64,000 nt of DNA from Bathymodiolus brooksi (lineage: Eukaryota; Mollusca; Bivalvia; Mytilida; Modiolidae), in the NCBI GenBank assembly GCA_963680875.1, contig OY804585.1, positions 30,432,186-30,496,185 of the forward strand. Reading direction: 5' to 3'. Numbering within the stretch: position 1 is the stretch's first letter; each line of letters starts with the position of its first letter. Both the position numbers and the translations under genes were made by a program. A model generated the notes under the pieces. It was not told the origin of the DNA. It saw only the letters and a list, made by a program, of their open reading frames with translations, and searched no databases. Below are positions 42,501 to 55,439 of the stretch, in pieces.

Positions 42501-45500
42501 GGTCCATGAAAATTAGCTACCTGCCCATAAAAATTAGCTACCTCGCATTCCTTCGTTTCATGGTCCATGAAAATTAGCTACCTGCCTATAAAAATTAGCT
42601 ACCTCTCATTCCTTCGTTTCATGGTCCATGAAAATTAGCTACCTGCCCATGAAAATTAGCTACCTCGCATTCCTTCGTTTCATGGTCCATGAAAATTAGC
42701 TACCTCGCATCTCGCATTCCTTCGTTTCATGGTCCATGAAAATTAGCTACCTGCCCATAAAAATTAGCTACCTCGCATTCCTTCGTTTCATGGTCCATGA
42801 AAATTAGCTACCTGCCTATAAAAATTAGCTACCTCTCATTCCTTCGTTTCATGGTCCATGAAAATTAGCTACCTGCCCATGAAAATTAGCTACCTCGCAT
42901 TCCTTCGTTTCATGGTCCATGAAAATTAGCTACCTCGCATCTCGCATTCCTTCGTTTCATGGTCCATGAAAATTAGCTACCTGCCTATAAAAATTAGCTA
43001 CCTCTCATTCCTTCGTTTCATGGTCCATGAAAATTAGCTACCTGCCCATGAAAATTAGCTACCTCTCATTCCTTCGTTTCATGGTCCATGCAAATTAGCT
43101 ACCTGCCCATAAAAATTAGCTACCTCTCATTCCTTCGTTTCATGGTCCATGAAAATTAGCTACCTCGCATCTCGCATTCCTTCGTTTCATGGTCCATGAA
43201 AATTAGCTACCTGCCCATAAAAATTAGCTACCTCTCATTCCTTCGTTTCATGGTCCATGAAAATTAGCTACCTCTCATTCCTTCGTTTCATGGTCCATGC
43301 AAATTAGCTACCTGCCCATGAAAATTAGCTACCTCTCATTCCTTCGTTTCATGGTCCATGAAAATTAGCTACCTGCCCATAAAAATTAGCTACCTCGCAT
43401 TCCTTCGTTTCATGGTCCATGAAAATTAGCTACCTGCCTATAAAAATTAGCTACCTCTCATTCCTTCGTTTCATGGTCCATGAAAATTAGCTACCTGCCC
43501 ATGAAAATTAGCTACCTCTCATTCCTTCGTTTCATGGTCCATGAAAATTAGCTACCTGCCCATAAATATTAGCTACCTCTCATTCCTTCGTTTCATGGTC
43601 CATGAAAATTAGCTACCTGCCCATGAAAATTAGCTACCTCTCATTCCTTCGTTTCATGGTCCATGAAAATTAGCTACCTGCCTATAAAAATTAGCTACCT
43701 CTCATTCCTTCGTTTCATGGTCCATGAAAATTAGCTACCTCTCATTCCTTCGTTTCATGGTCCATGCAAATTAGCTACCTGCCCATGAAAATTAGCTACC
43801 TCTCATTCCTTCGTTTCATGGTCCATGAAAATTAGCTACCTGCCCATAAAAATTAGCTACCTCGCATTCCTTCGTTTCATGGTCCATGAAAATTAGCTAC
43901 CTGCCCATAAAAATTAGCTACCTCGCATTCCTTCGTTTCATGGTCCATGAAAATTAGCTACCTGCCCATGAAAATTAGCTACCTCGCATTCCTTCGTTTC
44001 ATGGTCCATGAAAATTTGCTACCTGCCCATAAAAATTAGCTACCTCGCATTCCTTCGTTTCATGGTCCATGAAAATTAGCTACCTGCCCATGAAAATTAG
44101 CTACCTCGCATTCCTTCGTTTCATGGTCCATGAAAATTAGCTACCTCGCATCTCGCATTCCTTCGTTTCATGGTCCATGAAAATTAGCTACCTGCCTATA
44201 AAAATTAGCTACCTCTCATTCCTTCGTTTCATGGTCCATGAAAATTAGCTACCTGCCCATGAAAATTAGCTACCTCTCATTCCTTCGTTTCATGGTCCAT
44301 GCAAATTAGCTACCTGCCCATAAAAATTAGCTACCTCTCATTCCTTCGTTTCATGGTCCATGAAAATTAGCTACCTCGCATCTCGCATTCCTTCGTTTCA
44401 TGGTCCATGAAAATTAGCTACCTGCCCATAAAAATTAGCTACCTCTCATTCCTTCGTTTCATGGTCCATGAAAATTAGCTACCTCTCATTCCTTCGTTTC
44501 ATGGTCCATGCAAATTAGCTACCTGCCCATGAAAATTAGCTACCTCTCATTCCTTCGTTTCATGGTCCATGAAAATTAGCTACCTGCCCATAAAAATTAG
44601 CTACCTCGCATTCCTTCGTTTCATGGTCCATGAAAATTAGCTACCTGCCTATAAAAATTAGCTACCTCTCATTCCTTCGTTTCATGGTCCATGAAAATTA
44701 GCTACCTCGCATCTCGCATTCCTTCGTTTCATGGTCCATGAAAATTAGCTACCTGCCTATAAAAATTAGCTACCTCTCATTCCTTCGTTTCATGGTCCAT
44801 GAAAATTAGCTACCTGCCCATGAAAATTAGCTACCTCTCATTCCTTCGTTTCATGGTCCATGCAAATTAGCTACCTGCCCATAAAAATTAGCTACCTCTC
44901 ATTCCTTCGTTTCATGGTCCATGAAAATTAGCTACCTCGCATCTCGCATTCCTTCGTTTCATGGTCCATGAAAATTAGCTACCTGCCCATAAAAATTAGC
45001 TACCTCTCATTCCTTCGTTTCATGGTCCATGAAAATTAGCTACCTCTCATTCCTTCGTTTCATGGTCCATGCAAATTAGCTACCTGCCCATGAAAATTAG
45101 CTACCTCTCATTCCTTCGTTTCATGGTCCATGAAAATTAGCTACCTGCCCATAAAAATTAGCTACCTCGCATTCCTTCGTTTCATGGTCCATGAAAATTA
45201 GCTACCTGCCTATAAAAATTAGCTACCTCTCATTCCTTCGTTTCATGGTCCATGAAAATTAGCTACCTGCCCATGAAAATTAGCTACCTCTCATTCCTTC
45301 GTTTCATGGTCCATGAAAATTAGCTACCTGCCCATAAATATTAGCTACCTCTCATTCCTTCGTTTCATGGTCCATGAAAATTAGCTACCTGCCCATGAAA
45401 ATTAGCTACCTCTCATTCCTTCGTTTCATGGTCCATGAAAATTAGCTACCTGCCCATAAAAATTAGCTACCTCTCATTCCTTCGTTTCATGGTCCATGAA

Positions 45501-48500
45501 AATTAGCTACCTCTCATTCCTTCGTTTCATGGTCCATGCAAATTAGCTACCTGCCCATGAAAATTAGCTACCTCTCATTCCTTCGTTTCATGGTCCATGA
45601 AAATTAGCTACCTGCCCATAAAAATTAGCTACCTCGCATTCCTTCGTTTCATGGTCCATGAAAATTAGCTACCTGCCTATAAAAATTAGCTACCTCTCAT
45701 TCCTTCGTTTCATGGTCCATGAAAATTAGCTACCTGCCCATGAAAATTAGCTACCTCTCATTCCTTCGTTTCATGGTCCATGAAAATTAGCTACCTGCCC
45801 ATAAATATTAGCTACCTCTCATTCCTTCGTTTCATGGTCCATGAAAATTAGCTACCTGCCCATGAAAATTAGCTACCTCTCATTCCTTCGTTTCATGGTC
45901 CATGAAAATTAGCTACCTGCCTATAAAAATTAGCTACCTCTCATTCCTTCGTTTCATGGTCCATGAAAATTAGCTACCTCTCATTCCTTCGTTTCATGGT
46001 CCATGCAAATTAGCTACCTGCCCATGAAAATTAGCTACCTCTCATTCCTTCGTTTCATGGTCCATGAAAATTAGCTACCTGCCCATAAAAATTAGCTACC
46101 TCGCATTCCTTCGTTTCATGGTCCATGAAAATTAGCTACCTGCCCATAAAAATTAGCTACCTCGCATTCCTTCGTTTCATGGTCCATGAAAATTAGCTAC
46201 CTGCCCATGAAAATTAGCTACCTCGCATTCCTACGTTTCATGGTCCATGAAAATTTGCTACCTCGCATTCCTTCGTTTCATGGTCCATGAAAATTAGCTA
46301 CCTGCCCATGAAAATTAGCTACCTCGCATTCCTTCGTTTCATGGTCCATGAAAATTAGCTACCTCGCATCTCGCATTCCTTCGTTTCATGGTCCATGAAA
46401 ATTAGCTACCTGCCTATAAAAATTAGCTACCTCTCATTCCTTCGTTTCATGGTCCATGAAAATTAGCTACCTGCCCATGAAAATTAGCTACCTCTCATTC
46501 CTTCGTTTCATGGTCCATGCAAATTAGCTACCTGCCCATAAAAATTAGCTACCTCTCATTCCTTCGTTTCATGGTCCATGAAAATTAGCTACCTCGCATC
46601 TCGCATTCCTTCGTTTCATGGTCCATGAAAATTAGCTACCTGCCCATAAAAATTAGCTACCTCTCATTCCTTCGTTTCATGGTCCATGAAAATTAGCTAC
46701 CTCTCATTCCTTCGTTTCATGGTCCATGCAAATTAGCTACCTGCCCATGAAAATTAGCTACCTCTCATTCCTTCGTTTCATGGTCCATGAAAATTAGCTA
46801 CCTGCCCATAAAAATTAGCTACCTCGCATTCCTTCGTTTCATGGTCCATGAAAATTAGCTACCTGCCTATAAAAATTAGCTACCTCTCATTCCTTCGTTT
46901 CATGGTCCATGAAAATTAGCTACCTGCCCATGAAAATTAGCTACCTCTCATTCCTTCGTTTCATGGTCCATGAAAATTAGCTACCTGCCCATAAATATTA
47001 GCTACCTCTCATTCCTTCGTTTCATGGTCCATGAAAATTAGCTACCTGCCCATGAAAATTAGCTACCTCTCATTCCTTCGTTTCATAGTCCATGAAAATT
47101 AGCTACCTGCCTATAAAAATTAGCTACCTCTCATTCCTTCGTTTCATGGTCCATGAAAATTAGCTACCTCTCATTCCTTCGTTTCATGGTCCATGCAAAT
47201 TAGCTACCTGCCCATGAAAATTAGCTACCTCGCATTCCTTCGTTTCATGGTCCATGAAAATTAGCTACCTCGCATCTCGCATTCCTTCGTTTCATGGTCC
47301 ATGAAAATTAGCTACCTGCCTATAAAAATTAGCTACCTCTCATTCCTTCGTTTCATGGTCCATGAAAATTAGCTACCTGCCCATGAAAATTAGCTACCTC
47401 TCATTCCTTCGTTTCATGGTCCATGCAAATTAGCTACCTGCCCATAAAAATTAGCTACCTCTCATTCCTTCGTTTCATGGTCCATGAAAATTAGCTACCT
47501 CGCATCTCGCATTCCTTCGTTTCATGGTCCATGAAAATTAGCTACCTGCCCATAAAAATTAGCTACCTCTCATTCCTTCGTTTCATGGTCCATGAAAATT
47601 AGCTACCTCTCATTCCTTCGTTTCATGGTCCATGCAAATTAGCTACCTGCCCATGAAAATTAGCTACCTCTCATTCCTTCGTTTCATGGTCCATGAAAAT
47701 TAGCTACCTGCCCATAAAAATTAGCTACCTCGCATTCCTTCGTTTCATGGTCCATGAAAATTAGCTACCTGCCTATAAAAATTAGCTACCTCTCATTCCT
47801 TCGTTTCATGGTCCATGAAAATTAGCTACCTGCCCATGAAAATTAGCTACCTCTCATTCCTTCGTTTCATGGTCCATGCAAATTAGCTACCTGCCCATAA
47901 AAATTAGCTACCTCTCATTCCTTCGTTTCATGGTCCATGAAAATTAGCTACCTGCCCATGAAAATTAGCTACCTCTCATTCCTTCGTTTCATGGTCCATG
48001 AAAATTACCTACCTGCCTATAAAAATTAGCTACCTCTCATTCCTTCGTTTCATGGTCCATGAAAATTAGCTACCTCTCATTCCTTCGTTTCATGGTCCAT
48101 GCAAATTAGCTACCTGCCCATGAAAATTAGCTACCTCTCATTCCTTCGTTTCATGGTCCATGAAAATTAGCTACCTGCCCATAAAAATTAGCTACCTCGC
48201 ATTCCTTCGTTTCATGGTCCATGAAAATTAGCTACCTGCCCATAAAAATTAGCTACCTCGCATTCCTTCGTTTCATGGTCCATGAAAATTAGCTACCTGC
48301 CCATGAAAATTAGCTACCTCGCATTCCTACGTTTCATGGTCCATGAAAATTTGCTACCTGCCCATAAAAATTAGCTACCTCGCATTCCTTCGTTTCATGG
48401 TCCATGAAAATTAGCTACCTGCCCATGAAAATTAGCTACCTCTCATTCCTTCGTTTCATGGTCCATGAAAATTAGCTACCTGCCCATAAAAATTAGCTAC

Positions 48501-51500
48501 CTTGCATTCCTTCGTTTCATGGTCCATGAAAATTAGCTATCTGCCCATGAAAATTAGCTACCTCGCATTCCTACGTTTCATGGTCCATGAAAACTAGCTA
48601 CCTGCCCATAAAAATTAGCTACCTCGCATTCCTTCGTTTCATGGTCCATGAAAATTAGCTACCTGCCCATAAAAATTAGCTACCTCTCATTCCTTCGTTT
48701 CATGGTCCATGAAAATTAACTACCTGCCCATGATAATTAGCTACCTCTCATTCCTTCGTTTCATGGTCCATGAAAATTAGCTACCTGCCCATGAAAATTA
48801 GCTACCTCTCATTCCTTCGTTTCATGGTCCATGAAAATTAGCTACCTGCCCATAAAAATTAGCTACCTCTCATTCCTTCGTTTCATGGTCCATGAAAATT
48901 AGCTACCTGCCCATAAAAATTAGCTACCTCGCATTCCTTCGTTTCATGGTCCATGAAAATTAGCTACCTGCCTATAAAAATTAGCTACCTCTCATTCCTT
49001 CGTTTCATGGTCCATGAAAATTAGCTACCTGCCCATGAAAATTAGCTACCTCGCATTCCTTCGTTTCATGGTCCATGAAAATTAGCTACCTCGCATCTCG
49101 CATTCCTTCGTTTCATGGTCCATGAAAATTAGCTACCTGCCCATAAAAATTAGCTACCTCGCATTCCTTCGTTTCATGGTCCATGAAAATTAGCTACCTG
49201 CCTATAAAAATTAGCTACCTCTCATTCCTTCGTTTCATGGTCCATGAAAATTAGCTACCTGCCCATGAAAATTAGCTACCTCGCATTCCTTCGTTTCATG
49301 GTCCATGAAAATTAGCTACCTCGCATCTCGCATTCCTTCGTTTCATGGTCCATGAAAATTAGCTACCTGCCTATAAAAATTAGCTACCTCTCATTCCTTC
49401 GTTTCATGGTCCATGAAAATTAGCTACCTGCCCATGAAAATTAGCTACCTCTCATTCCTTCGTTTCATGGTCCATGCAAATTAGCTACCTGCCCATAAAA
49501 ATTAGCTACCTCTCATTCCTTCGTTTCATGGTCCATGAAAATTAGCTACCTCGCATCTCGCATTCCTTCGTTTCATGGTCCATGAAAATTAGCTACCTGC
49601 CCATAAAAATTAGCTACCTCTCATTCCTTCGTTTCATGGTCCATGAAAATTAGCTACCTCTCATTCCTTCGTTTCATGGTCCATGCAAATTAGCTACCTG
49701 CCCATGAAAATTAGCTACCTCTCATTCCTTCGTTTCATGGTCCATGAAAAATAGCTACCTGCCCATAAAAATTAGCTACCTCGCATTCCTTCGTTTCATG
49801 GTCCATGAAAATTAGCTACCTGCCTATAAAAATTAGCTACCTCTCATTCCTTCGTTTCATGGTCCATGAAAATTAGCTACCTGCCCATGAAAATTAGCTA
49901 CCTCTCATTCCTTCGTTTCATGGTCCATGAAAATTAGCTACCTGCCCATAAATATTAGCTACCTCTCATTCCTTCGTTTCATGGTCCATGAAAATTAGCT
50001 ACCTGCCCATGAAAATTAGCTACCTCTCATTCCTTCGTTTCATGGTCCATGAAAATTAGCTACCTGCCTATAAAAATTAGCTACCTCTCATTCCTTCGTT
50101 TCATGGTCCATGAAAATTAGCTACCTCTCATTCCTTCGTTTCATGGTCCATGAAAATTAGCTACCTGCCCATGAAAATTAGCTACCTCGCATTCCTACGT
50201 TTCATGGTCCATGAAAATTTGCTACCTGCCCATAAAAATTAGCTACCTCGCATTCCTTCGTTTCATGGTCCATGAAAATTAGCTACCTGCCCATGAAAAT
50301 TAGCTACCTCGCATTCCTTCGTTTCATGGTCCATGAAAATTAGCTACCTCGCATCTCGCATTCCTTCGTTTCATGGTCCATGAAAATTAGCTACCTGCCT
50401 ATAAAAATTAGCTACCTCTCATTCCTTCGTTTCATGGTCCATGAAAATTAGCTACCTGCCCATGAAAATTAGCTACCTCTCATTCCTTCGTTTCATGGTC
50501 CATGCAAATTAGCTACCTGCCCATAAAAATTAGCTACCTCTCATTCCTTCGTTTCATGGTCCATGAAAATTAGCTACCTCGCATCTCGCATTCCTTCGTT
50601 TCATGGTCCATGAAAATTAGCTACCTGCCCATAAAAATTAGCTACCTCTCATTCCTTCGTTTCATGGTCCATGAAAATTAGCTACCTCTCATTCCTTCGT
50701 TTCATGGTCCATGCAAATTAGCTACCTGCCCATGAAAATTAGCTACCTCTCATTCCTTCGTTTCATGGTCCATGAAAATTAGCTACCTGCCCATAAAAAT
50801 TAGCTACCTCGCATTCCTTCGTTTCATGGTCCATGAAAATTAGCTACCTGCCTATAAAAATTAGCTACCTCTCATTCCTTCGTTTCATGGTCCATGAAAA
50901 TTAGCTACCTGCCCATGAAAATTAGCTACCTCTCATTCCTTCGTTTCATGGTCCATGAAAATTAGCTACCTGCCCATAAATATTAGCTACCTCTCATTCC
51001 TTCGTTTCATGGTCCATGAAAATTAGCTACCTGCCCATGAAAATTAGCTACCTCTCATTCCTTCGTTTCATGGTCCATGAAAATTAGCTACCTGCCTATA
51101 AAAATTAGCTACCTCTCATTCCTTCGTTTCATGGTCCATGAAAATTAGCTACCTCTCATTCCTTCGTTTCATGGTCCATGCAAATTAGCTACCTGCCCAT
51201 GAAAATTAGCTACCTCTCATTCCTTCGTTTCATGGTCCATGAAAATTAGCTACCTGCCCATAAAAATTAGCTACCTCGCATTCCTTCGTTTCATGGTCCA
51301 TGAAAATTAGCTACCTGCCCATAAAAATTAGCTACCTCGCATTCCTTCGTTTCATGGTCCATGAAAATTAGCTACCTGCCCATGAAAATTAGCTACCTCG
51401 CATTCCTACGTTTCATGGTCCATGAAAATTTGCTACCTGCCCATAAAAATTAGCTACCTCGCATTCCTTCGTTTCATGGTCCATGAAAATTAGCTACCTG

Positions 51501-54500
51501 CCCATGAAAATTAGCTACCTCGCATTCCTTCGTTTCATGGTCCATGAAAATTAGCTACCTCGCATCTCGCATTCCTTCGTTTCATGGTCCATGAAAATTA
51601 GCTACCTGCCTATAAAAATTAGCTACCTCTCATTCCTTCGTTTCATGGTCCATGAAAATTAGCTACCTGCCCATGAAAATTAGCTACCTCTCATTCCTTC
51701 GTTTCATGGTCCATGCAAATTAGCTACCTGCCCATAAAAATTAGCTACCTCTCATTCCTTCGTTTCATGGTCCATGAAAATTAGCTACCTCGCATCTCGC
51801 ATTCCTTCGTTTCATGGTCCATGAAAATTAGCTACCTGCCCATAAAAATTAGCTACCTCTCATTCCTTCGTTTCATGGTCCATGAAAATTAGCTACCTCT
51901 CATTCCTTCGTTTCATGGTCCATGCAAATTAGCTACCTGCCCATGAAAATTAGCTACCTCTCATTCCTTCGTTTCATGGTCCATGAAAATTAGCTACCTG
52001 CCCATAAAAATTAGCTACCTCGCATTCCTTCGTTTCATGGTCCATGAAAATTAGCTACCTGCCTATAAAAATTAGCTACCTCTCATTCCTTCGTTTCATG
52101 GTCCATGAAAATTAGCTACCTGCCCATGAAAATTAGCTACCTCTCATTCCTTCGTTTCATGGTCCATGAAAATTAGCTACCTGCCCATAAATATTAGCTA
52201 CCTCTCATTCCTTCGTTTCATGGTCCATGAAAATTAGCTACCTGCCCATGAAAATTAGCTACCTCTCATTCCTTCGTTTCATGGTCCATGAAAATTAGCT
52301 ACCTGCCTATAAAAATTAGCTACCTCTCATTCCTTCGTTTCATGGTCCATGAAAATTAGCTACCTCTCATTCCTTCGTTTCATGGTCCATGCAAATTAGC
52401 TACCTGCCCATGAAAATTAGCTACCTCTCATTCCTTCGTTTCATGGTCCATGAAAATTAGCTACCTGCCCATAAAAATTAGCTACCTCGCATTCCTTCGT
52501 TTCATGGTCCATGAAAATTAGCTACCTGCCCATAAAAATTAGCTACCTCGCATTCCTTCGTTTCATGGTCCATGAAAATTAGCTACCTGCCCATGAAAAT
52601 TAGCTACCTCGCATTCCTACGTTTCATGGTCCATGAAAATTTGCTACCTGCCCATAAAAATTAGCTACCTCGCATTCCTTCGTTTCATGGTCCATGAAAA
52701 TTAGCTACCTGCCCATGAAAATTAGCTACCTCTCATTCCTTCGTTTCATGGTCCATGAAAATTAGCTACCTGCCCATAAAAATTAGCTACCTTGCATTCC
52801 TTCGTTTCATGGTCCATGAAAATTAGCTATCTGCCCATGAAAATTAGCTACCTCGCATTCCTACGTTTCATGGTCCATGAAAACTAGCTACCTGCCCATA
52901 AAAATTAGCTACCTCGCATTCCTTCGTTTCATGGTCCATGAAAATTAGCTACCTGCCCATAAAAATTAGCTACCTCTCATTCCTTCGTTTCATGGTCCAT
53001 GAAAATTAGCTACCTGCCCATAAAAATTAGCTACCTCGCATTCCTTCGTTTCATGGTCCATGAAAATTAGCTACCTGCCTATAAAAATTAGCTACCTCTC
53101 ATTCCTTCGTTTCATGGTCCATGAAAATTAGCTACCTGCCCATGAAAATTAGCTACCTCGCATTCCTTCGTTTCATGGTCCATGAAAATTAGCTACCTCG
53201 CATCTCGCATTCCTTCGTTTCATGGTCCATGAAAATTAGCTACCTGCCCATAAAAATTAGCTACCTCGCATTCCTTCGTTTCATGGTCCATGAAAATTAG
53301 CTACCTGCCTATAAAAATTAGCTACCTCTCATTCCTTCGTTTCATGGTCCATGAAAATTAGCTACCTGCCCATGAAAATTAGCTACCTCGCATTCCTTCG
53401 TTTCATGGTCCATGAAAATTAGCTACCTCGCATCTCGCATTCCTTCGTTTCATGGTCCATGAAAATTAGCTACCTGCCTATAAAAATTAGCTACCTCTCA
53501 TTCCTTCGTTTCATGGTCCATGAAAATTAGCTACCTGCCCATGAAAATTAGCTACCTCTCATTCCTTCGTTTCATGGTCCATGCAAATTAGCTACCTGCC
53601 CATAAAAATTAGCTACCTCTCATTCCTTCGTTTCATGGTCCATGAAAATTAGCTACCTCGCATCTCGCATTCCTTCGTTTCATGGTCCATGAAAATTAGC
53701 TACCTGCCCATAAAAATTAGCTACCTCTCATTCCTTCGTTTCATGGTCCATGAAAATTAGCTACCTCTCATTCCTTCGTTTCATGGTCCATGCAAATTAG
53801 CTACCTGCCCATGAAAATTAGCTACCTCTCATTCCTTCGTTTCATGGTCCATGAAAATTAGCTACCTGCCCATAAAAATTAGCTACCTCGCATTCCTTCG
53901 TTTCATGGTCCATGAAAATTAGCTACCTGCCTATAAAAATTAGCTACCTCTCATTCCTTCGTTTCATGGTCCATGAAAATTAGCTACCTGCCCATGAAAA
54001 TTAGCTACCTCTCATTCCTTCGTTTCATGGTCCATGCAAATTAGCTACCTGCCCATAAAAATTAGCTACCTCTCATTCCTTCGTTTCATGGTCCATGAAA
54101 ATTAGCTACCTGCCCATGAAAATTAGCTACCTCTCATTCCTTCGTTTCATGGTCCATGAAAATTAGCTACCTGCCTATAAAAATTAGCTACCTCTCATTC
54201 CTTCGTTTCATGGTCCATGAAAATTAGCTACCTCTCATTCCTTCGTTTCATGGTCCATGCAAATTAGCTACCTGCCCATGAAAATTAGCTACCTCTCATT
54301 CCTTCGTTTCATGGTCCATGAAAATTAGCTACCTGCCCATAAAAATTAGCTACCTCGCATTCCTTCGTTTCATGGTCCATGAAAATTAGCTACCTGCCCA
54401 TAAAAATTAGCTACCTCGCATTCCTTCGTTTCATGGTCCATGAAAATTAGCTACCTGCCCATGAAAATTAGCTACCTCGCATTCCTACGTTTCATGGTCC

Positions 54501-55439
54501 ATGAAAATTTGCTACCTGCCCATAAAAATTAGCTACCTCGCATTCCTTCGTTTCATGGTCCATGAAAATTAGCTACCTGCCCATGAAAATTAGCTACCTC
54601 TCATTCCTTCGTTTCATGGTCCATGAAAATTAGCTACCTGCCCATAAAAATTAGCTACCTTGCATTCCTTCGTTTCATGGTCCATGAAAATTAGCTATCT
54701 GCCCATGAAAATTAGCTACCTCGCATTCCTACGTTTCATGGTCCATGAAAACTAGCTACCTGCCCATAAAAATTAGCTACCTCGCATTCCTTCGTTTCAT
54801 GGTCCATGAAAATTAGCTACCTGCCCATAAAAATTAGCTACCTCTCATTCCTTCGTTTCATGGTCCATGAAAATTAACTACCTGCCCATGATAATTAGCT
54901 ACCTCTCATTCCTTCGTTTCATGGTCCATGAAAATTAGCTACCTGCCCATGAAAATTAGCTACCTCTCATTCCTTCGTTTCATGGTCCATGAAAATTAGC
55001 TACCTGCCCATAAAAATTAGCTACCTCTCATTCCTTCGTTTCATGGTCCATGAAAATTAGCTACCTGCCCATAAAAATTAGCTACCTCGCATTCCTTCGT
55101 TTCATGGTCCATGAAAATTAGCTACCTGCCTATAAAAATTAGCTACCTCTCATTCCTTCGTTTCATGGTCCATGAAAATTAGCTACCTGCCCATGAAAAT
55201 TAGCTACCTCGCATTCCTTCGTTTCATGGTCCATGAAAATTAGCTACCTCGCATCTCGCATTCCTTCGTTTCATGGTCCATGAAAATTAGCTACCTGCCC
55301 ATAAAAATTAGCTACCTCGCATTCCTTCGTTTCATGGTCCATGAAAATTAGCTACCTGCCTATAAAAATTAGCTACCTCTCATTCCTTCGTTTCATGGTC
55401 CATGAAAATTAGCTACCTCGCATCTCGCATTCCTTCGTT

